Source: Dehalococcoidia bacterium (lineage in GTDB: Bacteria; Chloroflexota; Dehalococcoidia; GIF9; AB-539-J10). From it: a DNA stretch of 7,236 nucleotides. Shown here piece after piece: positions 5,965-7,236 of the stretch (position 1 is its first letter; every line of letters starts with the position of its first letter). Position numbers and translations under genes: made by a program. The stretch is from assembly GCA_030621105.1 (NCBI GenBank), contig JAUXIH010000051.1, positions 1 through 7,236 on the forward strand, written 5' to 3'. Under the pieces are notes generated by a model, which worked only from the letters and a program-made list of their open reading frames with translations, was not told where the DNA came from and made no database searches.

Positions 5965-7236
5965 TCAAGATTTCTCCATTAGCGAATTTGATAAGACCTG
6001 CTGTGAACTAGCGAAGCGCTGAAGGCATCTTTCTTTGTCCAGTACTTCCATGGTTTGGAATAGAGGTGGTGAAGCAGTTCTCCCAGTGATAGCTGATCGG
6101 AGTAACCCGAAGAATTTTCTGGTGCTCAATCCTAGCTCAGGAGCTAGCGGACGGAGAGAGATTTCGAGGGAAGCAGTGTCCCATGTGGTTAGTGATTGCA
6201 ACGTTACTTGTACTGTTCTTAGACTGTGTATGGCTAATGATGCCTCTATCTTACTGCTCAAGAGCAATGCTGTGCTGCATGGCAGTTCTTCTAGAAAGAA
6301 AAAATCGGCAAGTTGAGAGATATCTGCCAGTGTTCGGGCGCGCTCTTGGATAAGGGGCATAACCTGACGAATGTAATTATTGTCCAATGGGCGTTTTACC
6401 GATGCTGGCAAATCTCTGTTTAGGAAGGGAAAGGCTTGCTGAGTAAATTCCTCGAGGCTCAGCTGGCGAATGTAAACTCCATTCATCCAGTTTAGCTTTT
6501 CCTTGTTGAATATTGATCCAGCCTTGCCTACCCTCTCCAGGGAAAAGTTTTTTACTAATTCCTCTTGACTGAAAAATTCCGTTTTATCGTCTAGAGACCA
6601 ACCCAATAACGCCAGATAATTTATCATTGCCTGTGGCAAATAACCTTGCTCTTTATACTCAGTTATAGCGGTAGTGCCATGTCTTTTGGAAAGCTTGGAT
6701 TTATCAGGCCCCAGTATCATGGGCAGGTGGGCGAATTGTGGGGGTTGCCAACCAAGAGCTTGGTACAGCAACATGTGTTTTGGGGTACTGGATAGCCACT
6801 CATCAGCTCTAAGTACATGGGAAATGTTCATGAAGTGGTCATCCACCACGTTAGCCAGGTGGTAAGTGGGATAGCCATCGGATTTAAGCAGGATGAAGTC
6901 ATCCAAAGTGCTGTTCTGAAAAGATATCTGTCCTCGTATCAAATCGCAGAAAGAAGTTTTGCCTTCAAGTGGTGTTTTAAATCTGACGACAGGGGCGATG
7001 CCACTGGCCTCTAATTTAGATCTCTCATGGTCTGATAAGTATCGGCAGCGGCGGTCATATCGTGGTGGCTGCTTTTGTCTCATTTGCTCCTGCCGCATTT
7101 TTTCTAGCCGTTGTTGTGAGCAGTAGCAGCGATAGGCGTAGCCTTCTTGGAGTAATCTTTGAATTGATTCATGGTAAAGATGTAACCTCTGGGACTGAAA
7201 ATAGGGTTTTCCATCCCAATTTAATCCTAACCAGAG
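5965..7236 (-). CDS. gltX: Glutamyl-tRNA synthetase, 5'-truncated by window edge
   Basis: GluRS is a class I aminoacyl-tRNA synthetase that joins glutamate to tRNA(Glu) and, in bacteria using GatCAB, usually also to tRNA(Gln). The frame is open from the right edge through 423 codons to TGA at 5965. The family is about 485 residues, so about 60 N-terminal residues with the HIGH motif lie outside. The fragment opens with LWLGLNWD. It contains a zinc-type motif CYC (fragment residues 37-39) with CRY (64-66), the catalytic-domain stretch VLRADEWLSSTPKH and the ATP-site motif KLSKRHG (KLSKR at 6682-6696). Next come the GYLPQAMINYLALLGWS block and an all-helical anticodon-binding domain ending in TRKFFGLLRSAITGRTASPPL. 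The ATG at 7098 is internal, not the start. Whether it is discriminating or non-discriminating cannot be read off directly, but gatCA in the same window favours the latter. Confidence 0.97.
   Translation of the reverse strand, partial: LWLGLNWDGKPYFQSQRLHLYHESIQRLLQEGYAYRCYCSQQRLEKMRQEQMRQKQPPRYDRRCRYLSDHERSKLEASGIAPVVRFKTPLEGKTSFCDLIRGQISFQNSTLDDFILLKSDGYPTYHLANVVDDHFMNISHVLRADEWLSSTPKHMLLYQALGWQPPQFAHLPMILGPDKSKLSKRHGTTAITEYKEQGYLPQAMINYLALLGWSLDDKTEFFSQEELVKNFSLERVGKAGSIFNKEKLNWMNGVYIRQLSLEEFTQQAFPFLNRDLPASVKRPLDNNYIRQVMPLIQERARTLADISQLADFFFLEELPCSTALLLSSKIEASLAIHSLRTVQVTLQSLTTWDTASLEISLRPLAPELGLSTRKFFGLLRSAITGRTASPPLFQTMEVLDKERCLQRFASSQQVLSNSLMEKS

Noticed and set aside
6035..6316. A plus-strand open frame opposite the gltX C-terminal region
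   Set aside because: The opposite strand encodes the GluRS anticodon-binding domain without interruption; no ribosome binding site or family match supports this frame.
7096..7098. ATG as a possible start of gltX
   Set aside because: The frame continues upstream without a stop to the window edge and encodes conserved GluRS residues (LWLGLNWD, YRCYCS), so this Met is internal.
1..7236. A novel defence, mobile or biosynthetic system
   Set aside because: All space is taken by recognisable housekeeping or energy-metabolism genes; no integrase, transposase, toxin-antitoxin pair, repeat array or unexplained gene is visible.

Overview
The window carries six bacterial protein-coding genes packed tightly on both strands: two translation genes at each end (gatC-gatA and gltX), an EF-G-like translational GTPase in the middle, and an electron transfer flavoprotein operon (etfB-etfA). 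No RNA gene, mobile element, CRISPR array or prophage part is visible, and no intergenic stretch exceeds about 225 bases. Base composition looks moderate by eye and codon use looks even across the genes, so I see no sign of recent transfer.

Layout. From 1 to 1675 the minus strand encodes GatC and then GatA, whose C-terminus is cut off by the left edge. From 1676 to 1899 lies a divergent promoter region with a TATAAT box facing each way. From 1900 to 3957 the plus strand encodes a 685-residue EF-G-like protein, followed by an intrinsic terminator. It converges on etfA (4024-5028), which is translated after etfB (5045-5848) on the minus strand, behind its own promoter and a perfect AAGGAGG ribosome binding site. 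Upstream of that, on the same strand, is gltX (5965 to the right edge), lacking about its first 60 residues including the HIGH motif.

How the genes fit together. GatA, GatC and a GltX in one window point to the indirect route to Gln-tRNA(Gln): a non-discriminating GluRS charges tRNA(Gln) with Glu and GatCAB then amidates it. This is the usual route in bacteria without GlnRS. GatB is not in the window. The EF-G-like protein belongs to the EF-G2/FusA2-type branch, in which the switch-II motif ends in Tyr rather than His; its role in translation is less settled than that of canonical EF-G. EtfAB is a soluble electron carrier between dehydrogenases and a membrane or ferredoxin partner; no dehydrogenase is adjacent, so the partner is unknown.

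Organism. The content fits a free-living bacterium using GatCAB and acyl-CoA- or amino-acid-type flavoprotein metabolism. A Chloroflexota (Dehalococcoidia-like) origin is my guess from the flavour of the EF-G-like and Etf proteins, with low confidence. I do not see a clearly novel multi-gene system here; the points worth a second look are the divergent promoter pair, the two overlapping hairpins after the EF-G-like gene, and the unusual motif residues in the EF-G-like protein and EtfB.
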